Origin: Sesamum alatum
Lineage: Eukaryota; Streptophyta; Magnoliopsida; Lamiales; Pedaliaceae
Direction of reading: 5' to 3'
Assembly (NCBI GenBank): GCA_034509735.1
Contig: JACGWO010000008.1
Span: 18,115,864 to 18,179,863 of the forward strand
Length of the DNA stretch: 64,000 nucleotides
A program made the position numbers and the translations under genes. Positions 10,835 through 21,568 of the stretch are shown here, piece after piece. The first letter of the stretch is position 1; every line of letters starts with the position of its first letter. Below the pieces are notes generated by a model. It was not told the origin of the DNA and made no database searches. It was given only the letters and a program-made list of their open reading frames with translations.

Positions 10835-12839
10835 CATGGACTTGGAGGAGGCCAAAAAAATCAAAGAATGTGGTGGAGGAGTTGTCAAATGTTACTGGTT
10901 GGGGGAAGTAGGTGAATGATTCTCAGAACAAGAAGATTGCTTTAGGTTCCAAATTTCTTAAATTAAGTCCCACTCTTGGAAGAGAACTTGTTCATGTTGA
11001 GGCGGGTTGTGAGGCATGAGAGGATTAGTTCCCTACCCCTTTTTGTTAGCTTACACGTAATGGTAAGTAACAATAACTTTTCAATGTTATCATTAAAACT
11101 TTCCTATGTCATTGCATGCACCTTGGACTTAGAGATCTCATTCTTAATAATTTCAAGTTAGGAGATCCTTTTAGTAGAGTTGTTGAGTGATATTATTTTT
11201 ATTGTCCTTTATTTTGAGGGGTACCACCCCAAGGAAGTGTTTGACAATTTTTTCAATTTGTGACTTAGTACTATCTCTTTGAAATCATGAAGTAAATTTT
11301 TTTGAGACACATAAAGACATTGATTCAATGTAAAAAAGTATAGAAGAGAAATGAAACATTTTATTTTACTATATGGACTTGAAATTCCTAAAAATTAGTA
11401 TTTAGACTCAATTCTAGTTTTTAGCATTACACCTTTTTATTGTTTGATTCACATTGTCTACTTTATTTACTTTTCCCTTATCTAAAGAACATTTTAGGAG
11501 TTCTTTTATATTTAATTTTAGCTCCTGGGTGTCGTATTGAGCACCTTGATAAAGTTTGTTGTCTCCTTTCATTTTTGGGAGCTTGGTAGGAGTTCTTAGT
11601 TGAAGATGTTTTGGTCTTAAGGTGTTGTATTATGCAACTTGAGAAAGTTTGTGATCTTAACTCATTCGTTGGAACTTTGTGGAGTTCTCGTGTTGAAGAT
11701 ATTTTTAGCTTTGGAGTGTCGTTTTTTCACCTCAATGAGGAGGCTAATTTAGATTGCCTTAGAAGGTTTGAGCTTTTTGTCTTCCCCATAAGAGATTTAT
11801 TATTAATCATTATGATTGTGATTGTGGATTGGAGGTTGTGTTGAGAACCTCATGGACCACATCGAACCCTGGTAGACGCTTCCGCGGTTGCCCAGGGAGA
11901 AGTGTTAGAATCTACGCCTTTTACATAAATCTTTAACTCTGTTTTGAAATCCATATGTGACTACGATTTGTGGTTGTTTAAATATGGTAGATATGGTAAA
12001 AACAGCTTTTGACTTTAAACTTCTGTGTTATAGGGTACTTATTGTGGTACGTTCGAGTGAGTCGACCCTCCGATGTGTCAACGATCTATAGAGGTAATAC
12101 CGGGTTTACTTAAGCGATTGGCTCGATATGACGAGGTTGTTCATTGTCTTGACAACCGAATGGATATGGTAGAAAAAAGACATTCGGGGTGGCAAGCGGA
12201 TGTTGTGGTCGGTTGTTTTTAGTTGTGCATTCTGTATGACCGCAATGTTTGCTTACTTCTGCCCACGATGATCCGTGATAAGGACTATTACGCCACTGCC
12301 TACTGATTTATGTTTGTGCAGTCAGAAAAACTCCCTTATGTCCTTCTTTTGTTAGTTAAAGGTGGCAGTAGACCGTAATGTTTTCCCCCTGTAATAATGT
12401 ATAAAGTTAACCCAATTTGTAACCATGGTCTTTAAATGATGTGCAGTAATTGCCTTATATAATTTGAAGTATGTTTTAATTATTCTGCACTTTCCATTTG
12501 AACTATGCAACCTCTCAGGTTCGAACATGTGGTGTGTTAATAATGTCTTGAGATCAATCCAAATACTAGATTTTGTCGTACATACAATCTATATTTGGGG
12601 ATAGTTTTATAACACAAAAAACTTTCCAACTACCTACCCATAATTAATGTGTCATGCGTTAATATTATCTATATATACACATTCCAATGGTGAAGTGTTG
12701 CATCATAAGTTACCAAACTATATGTACACATATCCTGAAAATGTTATCATGCTACGAAAATTGTCTACATTCCAGAAAAGTAAGCAACATGTGTCCTCCA
12801 CATAAAAGGTTCTTTTATTGCAAGCACTTTTCCAAACAA
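10835..12839. other. AT-rich intergenic DNA, no supported gene
   Basis: Short open frames such as 11611-11844 show no recognisable domain. I see no LTR material. The part near 12660-12690 has TATA-like sequence upstream of the SANT-like pseudogene and may be its old promoter region. Confidence 0.4.
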
Positions 12840-13503
12840 ATGGACCGTTGCTTCATTCGAGAGTTAGTTCGCAAGATTGAGTCAAGGTCTTCTAACGGCG
12901 GGCAGTCGACCATGACACTATCCGCAGTGCTGTAGCTGTCGTGAAAGTCATCTTCGGTACGAAGCTGAGCTTCGATATTGGGCAGGCAAGATTGAACCAT
13001 CTGAAAGAGCGCCATGAAATGTTTAGTTGGTTATTCAACCGGCCCGGCGTCCGTTGGATTCCAAGACCCAATATTGTGCTCGTGAACGAATCATTATGGG
13101 AGGATATTGGACGGGTCAGTACATGTAGCCTGAAAGCTCAAAAGAAACTTCTTTACTTGTGTGTTACAAACGTCTACAAATTAAAGCTGATATACTGAAT
13201 ATGCTATTTTGTGGAGCACGTTTAACCTTTCGAATATTGTTACCATTTCTTTATGGCAATTTCGTCTGAAGTTATAATTTATCATTTTCAGGAAAAGCCC
13301 TCGGCTCTAGCGTACCGGTTCGACATAGAGCCGGCATGGAGGAATTAAAGATAATTTTTGGCGTTCCTGAAAATGAGCCTTACCACCCCAGTGATGGTGA
13401 GGTGTACCCTGAAACTAGGAATCTCCTAGGGGAAATTGAAGTTCGAATGCCCCCCGGCGGAAATGAGAATTCTGAAGGAGAGTCAACAGTTGATAAGGCT
13501 TAG
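12840..13503 (+). pseudogene. Myb/SANT-like domain gene, copy 1, broken
   Basis: This is the remnant of a two-exon gene of the plant Myb/SANT-like DNA-binding family. Exon 1 (from about ATG 12840) reads through a start of the domain (FIRELVRKIES), then needs a frame change near 12905-12915 to continue as LNHLKERHEMFSWLFNRPGVRW and LVNESLWEDIGR, typical of the second half of the domain. A GT donor follows (GTCAGT near 13115). After an intron of about 180 bases, exon 2 starts with EKPSALAYRF near 13293. A missing base near 13347 breaks the frame, after which the acidic tail runs to a stop at 13501-13503. The splice position matches the other two copies. With two frame breaks it is very probably not functional. 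Confidence 0.7.
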
Positions 13504-15143
13504 GTTTAGTCAAATTAACTTAAGATGGACAATGACTACTTAACATGACACGTTTACACGTACTACGTATTGTGTTAGGTTGCTTGTTTTCTCAAGTAGT
13601 TTTCCTATTGTACTAATTCGCTGTTTAATTGGCAGCATAGTAGTTGCATATTTCAATTTCTTACAATTCTATGCTTTTGTAGTATACTCTTTAAAAATTG
13701 ATGAAATCTAAAACTTAGATAACTTCATTTAAATTAGGCAGCCCATCCTCCATTAAATAGTGTTCGATGAATGATCTTATGTATAATTTACAATAATCGA
13801 TTAACAACATAATAAAAATTAATCGAGGTGTTTTGGATACAAGATTTCGCCGTACGGTAATGTCATAAAAATGCATTGTAGTATACTAATCGTCGGTTCA
13901 TTCCTTTATATTTTTAGCTTAATGAGCGCCATATAGTTCGTTTCTCAATTGACTATACAATGATTTACCGAAATTCGTAGCATGTTGCATCCTATTCTAT
14001 TTAAACCACAATTAGCCATTGCATGGGGATACAAATATCGACGCTGTGGTCGAAAATTAATTGTACATAAGGAAGTCCTTTGAAATTATATTGCATGTTT
14101 TATTTTGCACGCCAAATAATCATATTTTCGTTATGAATTCTATTTAACTAAAATAAACCCTATTTCAATAGGTTTCAGTAGCAACATAATTAACAAAAAA
14201 TAATGCATTCATATGCAATAAATTATGTCAGCAAACGACAAGATTTCCGTCTATCTGGCTAAACACCCTTCCCCTTTTCTTCTTCAGAAATTACCCGCAT
14301 ATTAATAATATTTTAAGTCAATAAATATTTATTTGCTCTGATACATGTAAGTGGTAGTTGCATTGTAGAATCATTAATGACGGCAGAGGTTAATGAATTA
14401 AAGTTGGGAATTAAGTGCATGCATGATTTCATTTTGGCAGCAAAAATTAATTCTTTGACTAAAACAGTGGTAGGGAAAATCTTCCAAATGGTAGGGAAGG
14501 CATTCACATATTCTTCTAACCAAAATATGTCTCAATTAATTTGTATATTATTTAATGTTTTAGATAATACAATACGAAATTGTGTGTGACCTTTACCTTT
14601 AATTAATGCTTTATTACCAAATATTAGTAAAGATATAATGTAAACCTATCCCATTGTCAATAAATTATCTATATTTCTATTCAAGCCATGAAGTTCAATC
14701 ACAAGTATGTGATTTCCTACTAAAATTGTAAATTAAACAAAATTAAGACAACGGCCGAAAAAAAAAAATACGATAATTGTATTTCCCTATTACGGAGACT
14801 TTGTAAGACCAACAACTTTATGGATCTAAAATATAATATTGAAATAGCATATTATATTTAGCATTTTTACAATGGAAATTAACAGTAATGTGTAAATGAG
14901 TGTTTATATAGAGTTCCATATAAATGATGGGTTGGAATTTTACATTAATAGGACTATAGCTAAATCAATTAAAATTTGCTATCACCCGGGGCAAAATCAC
15001 AAGCTAATGAATTGTTAATTAAGAACTTAAAAATCTTAATAAAATGCACATAGGGATATAATAGTGTAGAACGTGAATCCTAGATTATCCCATCTTATAA
15101 ATAAGGGTTTGAAAAGAAGATCTTGGGATGAAGATATGCATGG
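13504..15143. other. AT-rich intergenic DNA
   Basis: No supported gene or recognisable repeat was seen. A 70-codon frame at 14377-14589 has no domain and overlaps another frame on the opposite strand. The right edge is the target duplication CATGG (15139-15143) of the solo LTR. Confidence 0.45.
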
Positions 15144-17372
15144 TGAAGGACAAGCGGATCCGCCCGGGAGCACGAGCGGAAGCGAGAAAAGCGAGAAATT
15201 GCGTAAATTTAAATCAAATTCAAAATACGCGAATCCCAAGGGGTGTATCCTTGGGGTGCTCAACCGGGCGTTCGATGTAGGATGTGTAAATATTAAAACA
15301 TATATTTAAACACATAGGGCATAGATATACAAATGAAATCAATCAAAGCGTAATAAACCGTTACCTTTGATTGTTTAGCGTATGCTCCCGTCTACTAGCG
15401 TTGTTCCTTCTCCGGAATGCTCACGAAATCCAAACGTATGGATTCTCCAAAGGTAATCCACACCACACCGGAAGAAACACACGTTCTTCTTGCTAGAAAA
15501 GAATGGGTTTAGGAAGGAATCGGTTTAAGAGAAGAACACTATGAATTAGTGTTCTCTTAAACTTACTTTGTTCTTCTTCTTGATTCAAAATCAAGTGAAG
15601 AACACAAGTGTAAGAGAGGGAGGGAGCACGAAATTTTGAGAGAGAGGAGAGGATTTTTGTCTTCTCTTTTTCCTAGAAAAAGATGAATAATGAATCACTT
15701 ATGCTAGGTGTTGTATATTCTAATATATATACATAATTAATGTGATTATTGGAATGTGTCTAGGTTCATCCAAGGATGTCTAGATTCATTCCAATCAATC
15801 ACCATCAATTTTTCAATCAAGCCTACCAAAATTTATGGTATGATCAAATCATACCAAAAGGGAAGAGCTTGATTGGAGTTGATTTGTCTCTTTCCAAAAA
15901 GAGACAAGTCAACATACCACCTAGCATGCAACATGGCTGATTTTGCTTCCTCCAAGGGAGCATGTCGCTATGTTTAATTAAGGAAAGAAGTCCAACTTCT
16001 TCCTATTCCAAATTAGGAATTATTTCTCCTCTCGAGTATAATTTAACGGACCCGGTTTTATCGTAATCCAATTATGACGAACCCAATATTAAATCCAATT
16101 TAATGTCCACTTAAATTATTCCCGTTGACCTTTTAATCCAATTAAAAGATCCAACGTCTCAACGTCTCAACTTTCCATATTTAATCGAAAATCCAATTTA
16201 CCGATTAAATGAAAGCCCGATACAATATCGACCCATCCATCCAATGGACTTTTCCCTTAAGTAATCCAATTACTTATTTTATCCTTCAAGATTGACTCCA
16301 AGTCGATCTCTCAACCTCCTCGGTGATTTGTGTGTGACCCTTTAGGTTCACCCTCAGCTAGACTTAGGCCCATGTCCCACAAGGGCCCGTTACCATGGGT
16401 GGCCGTCTAGCAACGGTCCATGGCACTAGAGACTAGGTGAATTGGCGTGAACATTTAGGCGCCGATTCCGCACGGGTACGATCCTTCCGTCTACCGTCTC
16501 CCGGCCTTAGTCTAGGGTATGGAATTGAGCGTCGGTTCCCATCCTTGACCAGGCATCTATGCTTAATACTCGAGACCACGTATGCTTCATTGCGTCGACA
16601 CAGGAAACCATTCCCTGTTTGACCAACCACTGTGGCCACAGCTTCAAACAGCATGTACGTGTCTCCGAGTGCATAGGAGATACCTCTGTCATATACTGAC
16701 AGGGGATGGATCCTCTTCTTGGAATCCACCGTCCTCGCTACACATTTCGACTGCACTGGACAAGGCTTATAATGATCATCTTACAGAATGATCACCTCTC
16801 GCCAGATCCAAGATACAGCCGTCCTGTGCACGTGACTGCCATGATTCCTCAAGTCTGAGGATTACTCCCGTACTATCGGAACCGGGGAATCCAATCATAC
16901 CGACCAAGCCTCCAAGGCTTCCATATGATGATCCCCGCAAGTCAGTCCAGTCGGCTCGACCCAGTCGACCAACCCATCAAGATCGTGTAGGCGTCCCACG
17001 CCTGTCGCCGATGAAACACGACACTCATCCAATGAACACGACTCTTGACGCAAGTCTCAACAGGACTCTCGATGCCCTGTCTCGAGGTCCTCGACTTGGA
17101 ACGTTTCAGACCCAACTCTTAATCAGTTGGTTTTCATGACCACCATCCAATGCGTGGCCCAACTGCACGAGTTGTTATCCATGGTCTGTGGGCTTTGTTG
17201 CGATATAAGTTAAACACCATTTTAACAAATGTAAGATGAGCGCAACAAAGAAGGTACCATTGGTGACGAACACTCATCTTATTCATCACATAATAATATT
17301 ACATTCACATCAAGTTGTCGGATAGGTTACAAATTGCCAAACCTATTGGCTTTCTGGTCACCTATTCCAACA
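15144..17372 (-). repeat. Solo B-family copia LTR (2229 bp) with TSD CATGG
   Basis: A complete LTR has TG...CA ends (plus strand TGAAGGACAAGCGG ... CCTATTCCAACA). It is flanked on both sides by CATGG (15139-15143 and 17373-17377), with no internal region. This is the classic result of recombination between the two LTRs of one element. The 107-codon frame of B LTRs is present here in reverse (16433-16756). The LTR lies about 50 bases upstream of a TATA box belonging to the next SANT-like pseudogene. Confidence 0.93.
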
Positions 17373-17422
17373 CATGGTAGGTGTGGCACTATTCCCCATG
17401 GCTTCCCAAGATGAACTTTAGC

Positions 17423-17430
17423 TATAAATA
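17423..17430 (+). promoter_or_regulatory. TATA box of SANT-like copy 2
   Basis: TATAAATA lies about 95 bases upstream of the first ATG (17524) of the SANT-like pseudogene, a spacing normal for a plant promoter with a short 5' untranslated region. Confidence 0.5.
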
Positions 17431-17523
17431 GGTGTATTGTGTTTGATTTAATTTGCACCACTTCTTCCCTTCTGTCTGAGCCTTCTCTCAACCCATCATA
17501 CTTCAGCAATCTCAATCGATAAC

Positions 17524-18384
17524 ATGGTTTTTCAGGATGGGTATATTTCCAGGACAAGTTGTTCTATACCACGAAGTGGTCGAAAACTATGGAGGCCACG
17601 TTCGTCGATTCACTCGTCCAGCACCAGCAAAATGGGTCATTCCACCACGACCGCGTCAACTATCACGCTGTTCTTTGTTCCATCTACGATGTGAACAAGG
17701 AACATTTAAGCAGGCACTCGTACGCTACGGGACAAAATAAGCTTAAGAAACTGAAAGAACGACATGCATTGTTCAATTGGTTGCTAACTCTATCTGGTGT
17801 GTTCTGTAATAAGGTTGATTGATATGTTATAGGTGATGACATAACTTGCGAGCTGATAATATAGGTAACGTTTATGTTTCATTTCTATAGACCAAGTTTC
17901 AAGATAGTTGCAACTTTACACACTATTCTAGACCGATTTCAACTCTTTAATTTTCACATTTTTTATTTTTGATTTATTACTAATCGCAATGCCAATGTTG
18001 TACGAACACGTTCTTCTAAAGTGTTATGTTAATGCGTACGAGGATTTGTATAAGAATCTCTATTTGCTTTTTGGATCCCATGCACCTACCTATCCACGTC
18101 TACTTGAGGAGGAGGAGGTTGACTCTATCGCTTAATTTGCTGTACTACCAGGCTGGGTGGATGATTACCCTCCTCCTCCGATAAACGAAATAATACTTGC
18201 AAACATTGGCCACCTAAATGATACTTCAATTGACTCGACCTCGCTGTGGCACTTTTTCGAAGAGTACTACGCTTCAGATGATGAAGAAGTTGAATCCATG
18301 GTTGGTATACCCGGATTTGAAAGCCCGATCAAACCTTGCCCAGCTGTTCCCCCCTTCTCCCCACCCAAGCTATGTATCCGTTGA
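17524..18384 (+). pseudogene. Myb/SANT-like domain gene, copy 2, broken
   Basis: Second member of the small SANT-like cluster. The open part (from about 17541) carries the first half of the domain (FYTTKWSKTMEATFVDSL) and then KLKKLKERHALFNWLL, matching copy 1. The start is unclear: ATG 17524 is in another frame. In-frame stops occur at 17821 and just before a GT donor near 17863. Past them the sequence still resembles the family (GDDITCELII). Exon 2 resumes near 18006 with EHVLLKCYVNAYEDLYKNLY, then stops at about 18133, and an acidic, proline-rich tail stays open to 18384. The same intron position as copies 1 and 3 supports common ancestry. Probably inactive. Confidence 0.68.
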
Positions 18385-19640
18385 GCACCCTAGCTCATCC
18401 GCATCTAATGAAATCAGTAAATCATCCTAGTATCTTTTAGGTCATTATAAGTCGATATATAGGTTGAGCCATATTTAGGGTTTTCATGGCCAACTATCGG
18501 ATGTATGTGTTGTTCAGCCTACTTTGGCCTACTTTGTTTCGGTTTTCTTAAGCCCCGTGTGCCTAAGATTATGGAAGATTTATGTTTTGACAAATGTAGT
18601 GGAAGTGTGTGGTTATGGCCTGTTAATGTGTGTTTTGTGAAAGTTTAGTCGCCATAGCTTGTATGCATGAATTTGTAATGATTGTAATGTTGCTATGACT
18701 GTAATGTCGTAAAGTACGTTATTAATATATTGTGTATTTTGATTGCGCAAGAATTATCTTTCTATAAACATTTGATAACGAAAATGTCTATACATTATGC
18801 TAGTAAAAATTTATTCCGCACGAAGCATTATTTGTAAACAATTACATTTTCAGAAATATTAAATAAAATTTTATTTGACATTTTCCAAAAAATGGTTGAA
18901 TGTCATATGAACACGCAAATACGCGATATGTGGTCCGAAGGTTGTGTCTACGGATGAGTAAATATTGTATGTAATTATAAGATGCTAACCTACTTCTGGT
19001 TACCTAAAGCTGATGAAAAATTTTATACATTCATTATTGTCTGAATTTAATTCATTAATATTCCTCAAAACTGCAAACTTGAAGAAATTCATAAGTGGGT
19101 TAGTTCCTGTGATCGAATTATTTTTACAGCAATTGTAGAAAATACTTAATGATGGTGTTAACGTAATTACTCATATTATAGAAATAAATATGTTCATCAG
19201 TATAGAATAAGGTAAGATATGAAGTTTTTTATATTTGTTATATGTGTAGTACATAAAAAGCACTTTATTCATATTTCGTAGATATGTTCATTTATTGACC
19301 TGACAAAATGTAGCACTTCGGTGCATCCTTTCACTTGTAAACCAATGCTACAAAAGGAACATTTGGTGTAGAATAAAACAAATGCATATCTTTGTTGGAG
19401 CCCAAAAATGGGAAGAGCATATTTGTCAGTTCTCTGCACACACCAAAGCTGGAAATGTGGATTTATTTGGCTTTGGAAAGGAGTATGAAGACACGTGTCC
19501 GTCTGTCATTGGCTACCACCTAATACACCCTTCCTTCCAAGCAACTCTCATTTACAGCAGCACCCGACCTTTTTCCCTCGTTTACTGTGATTTCTCCAGT
19601 GTAATGATTACCCTCTTTAATTTAATTGCTTGGACCTAAG
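18385..19640. promoter_or_regulatory. Intergenic DNA and upstream region of SANT-like copy 3
   Basis: No gene is supported. Nearer the next gene there is a perfect G-box, CACGTG, at 19492-19497 (in ACACGTGTCC), and an inverted CCAAT (ATTGG) at about 19508. Both lie some 220-240 bases upstream of the ATG at 19732. They are ordinary plant promoter motifs; binding is not shown. Confidence 0.35.
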
Positions 19641-19721
19641 ATGAATAAGAAAAAACCGATTTGTCACCTTCCTCATCTGCCAAAGCGTAACAAAATCCTT
19701 TCAGTTTCCGCAGAACTGTAA
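19641..19721 (+). other. Possible upstream ORF of SANT-like copy 3
   Basis: An ATG at 19641 opens a 26-codon frame that closes with TAA at 19719-19721, ten bases before the main ATG. It matters only if transcription starts upstream of 19641, which cannot be seen here. Confidence 0.3.
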
Positions 19722-19731
19722 CTTCCCTGCT

Positions 19732-20275
19732 ATGGCACCTCCCCAACAACGCCGACCACAAAAACGGCATTTCCACTCGGGAAGGTGGACGAAATCTCAT
19801 GATACTGCTTTCATCAATGCACTCTGTTGGAAGGCTGAGAAAGGTTTCACACAACATGATCCTTTACGCCCCAACAAGATGGCTCTGGAATTCGCTAGTA
19901 ATGCGGTGAACCCAGCCTTCGTTTGGGACGAAGAAAGGAACGTCGTGCACGGACCAGACGACGCTTGGAGGGCCTTAATCAAGGTAAGTCAATTTTCTTG
20001 AACAATGTTTAGAATTTTCCATATCTTCACACCCTTACACCGATTTCTATCTGAACCCATAATTTCCTCTTGTTTTGCTTAAGGAGCACCCATTCGCCAA
20101 CGCTTACCTCAAGCGTGGTGAGCCGCAATGGCAAAACCTGCAGTTCATCTTCGAGCAAGATGAAGACGGTGTCTGGGGAAATCCAGAGGACATAGTCAAC
20201 ATCTCAAGCGGGGAGTCGGATGTCTACGACAGTGCTGACGACGGTGTTGAATTCCTTGGACGTCGTCGCCCTTGA
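19732..20275 (+). CDS. Myb/SANT-like protein gene, copy 3, cut by element A
   Basis: The best preserved SANT-like gene, likely a nuclear DNA-binding or transposase-derived regulatory protein. Exon 1 is 19732-19983 (84 codons, start in good context GCTATGGC). An intron of 100 bases has GTAAGT and AAG ends. Exon 2 runs from 20084. The first helix is GRWTKSHDTAFINAL near residues 18-32, the core W is in AFVWDEERNVVHGPDDAWRAL near residues 62-82, and after the intron EHPFANAY and a tryptophan-rich stretch follow, then an acidic serine tail. Compared with copies 1 and 2 it lacks the LKERHE..W helix. Element A is inserted after codon 147: the LTR bases TGA at 20273-20275 form an immediate stop. The lost 17 codons lie at 29676-29729. 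Uninterrupted, it would encode 164 residues. Whether the truncated form is made is unknown. Confidence 0.75.
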
Positions 20276-21552
20276 AAGAAAATCCGGTGGATCGTCCCGG
20301 GAATTGCGCGAATGCGGAAGCGCGGTAAAAAATAAACATATTAAAATAAAAGGCATGCTTTTAATTTAAAGAACACGCTCAAGGGGTGTGCCCTTGAGGT
20401 TCCCGGGCGTTCGGTGTATCTCATGATCATAAAACAATTAAATAAATCATGGAGGCCATAGAGTTGAAAATTAAAGAGGGACGAAAATCTTAAACGAGAC
20501 CTACCCGTTGTCGTTTTCGTCTTCAACTGCTACTCGCGTTGTTCCCCGTTTTTGCACCAAGACCTCGTTCTTGAGATCCTCCAAATCGTGACACACGATC
20601 CACCCACGTATCTTGCACGTCGTGCTAGCAACGAACAAGTATTATTTTTGGAGTGGACGAATCAATAACTCGTTATCAATTAACGGTATTGGTTCGTCAA
20701 AGTTCTTGATGTTCCAAGAACAAAAAGAACTAAGAAAAATATTTTCTTGGAGAGAGAGAGAGAGAGGGGCGGACGAGAGAGGGGAGGAGAGAGTGTGTGT
20801 TGTGTGTGTTTTTCAAGAATCATCAATCCTTTAAATGTTGGAAGCTAGGGGTTTATATAGAGGAAGAGTTTAATCCTCTTTAAACTCAAACTCTAAGTAA
20901 CCTAATTTGACTAGGATTTTGACCTAGTCAAAGTCCTAGTCAAACTAGTGTTTGACCTAGTCAAACGAATCCTAGCCTTCCATCTCCCCTTTCCATCTCG
21001 ACCGTTGATTTTAATTTAATGGAATATTTAAATCCTATTAAATATTCCAAAAGGCTAAAAGAATAAATATATTATTATTTATTCTAAGCCCATTAAATCA
21101 ACCCTTTTAATAAATCCTATTTATTAATTTAATTCCTTTTATCAAATAGAAGGAATTAATCTCTCCAAGAAAATATAGGACCCGATTAAATCTTATTTAA
21201 TCATTCCTTTACTCCAATATTTAATTCCAAATTAAATACTCTTTAGGTTCACCATTCAGCTAGACTTGGTCGGATTCCTAGAACTTGGACATTTCCGGAC
21301 TGATTCGGTAAGACTGATTTCATGGACCTACCTCCAAGCGTAGTCCCAGTCCCCGAAATCGTTTCTCAGTCCGTGGGCTTTGTTTGCGTAGTGAACAGAA
21401 ATGTAAATGCAGATAAGTGAACGTAAACAAAGTATTGCCATATGAATTTTCACTTCTTTATTCATACATATTTTATCAAATACCAAAGAATTGTCTAGAC
21501 ATAGGTTACATATTCCTGCCAAAATTGGCTTACATGGTCACCTATTCTAACA
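20273..21552 (-). repeat. 3' LTR of element A (1280 bp, deleted form)
   Basis: It is the same LTR as 27669-29670 but shorter by 722 bases. One loss of about 680 bases after 21281 removes U3 sequence equivalent to 28721-29399. Smaller losses of about 26 bases near 21240 and 16 bases near 21068 make up the rest. TATA stretch at about 20855-20863 and the TTGAC cluster at 20906-20966 are retained. Confidence 0.92.
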
Positions 21553-21568
21553 ATCTCCCACTTGACCT
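21553..21568 (-). other. Polypurine tract of element A
   Basis: The reverse complement reads AAGGTCAAGTGGGAGAT, directly inside the 3' LTR. It is the plus-strand DNA priming site. Confidence 0.88.

Noticed and set aside
11860..11900. Sequence CGAACCCTGGTAGACGC looked like a possible tRNA T-arm or D-arm
   Set aside because: No cloverleaf can be built around it, and no matching acceptor stem is present.
14377..14589. 70-codon frame between SANT-like copies
   Set aside because: No recognisable domain, overlapped by an antisense frame of similar length, no promoter or splice context.
19382..19639. 85-codon frame upstream of SANT-like copy 3
   Set aside because: No domain. It contains the G-box and CCAAT-type motifs and is better read as promoter sequence.
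20613..20834. Identical 73-codon frames at 20613 and 28009
   Set aside because: They are the same LTR segment in the two LTRs of element A; identity reflects recent insertion, not a gene.
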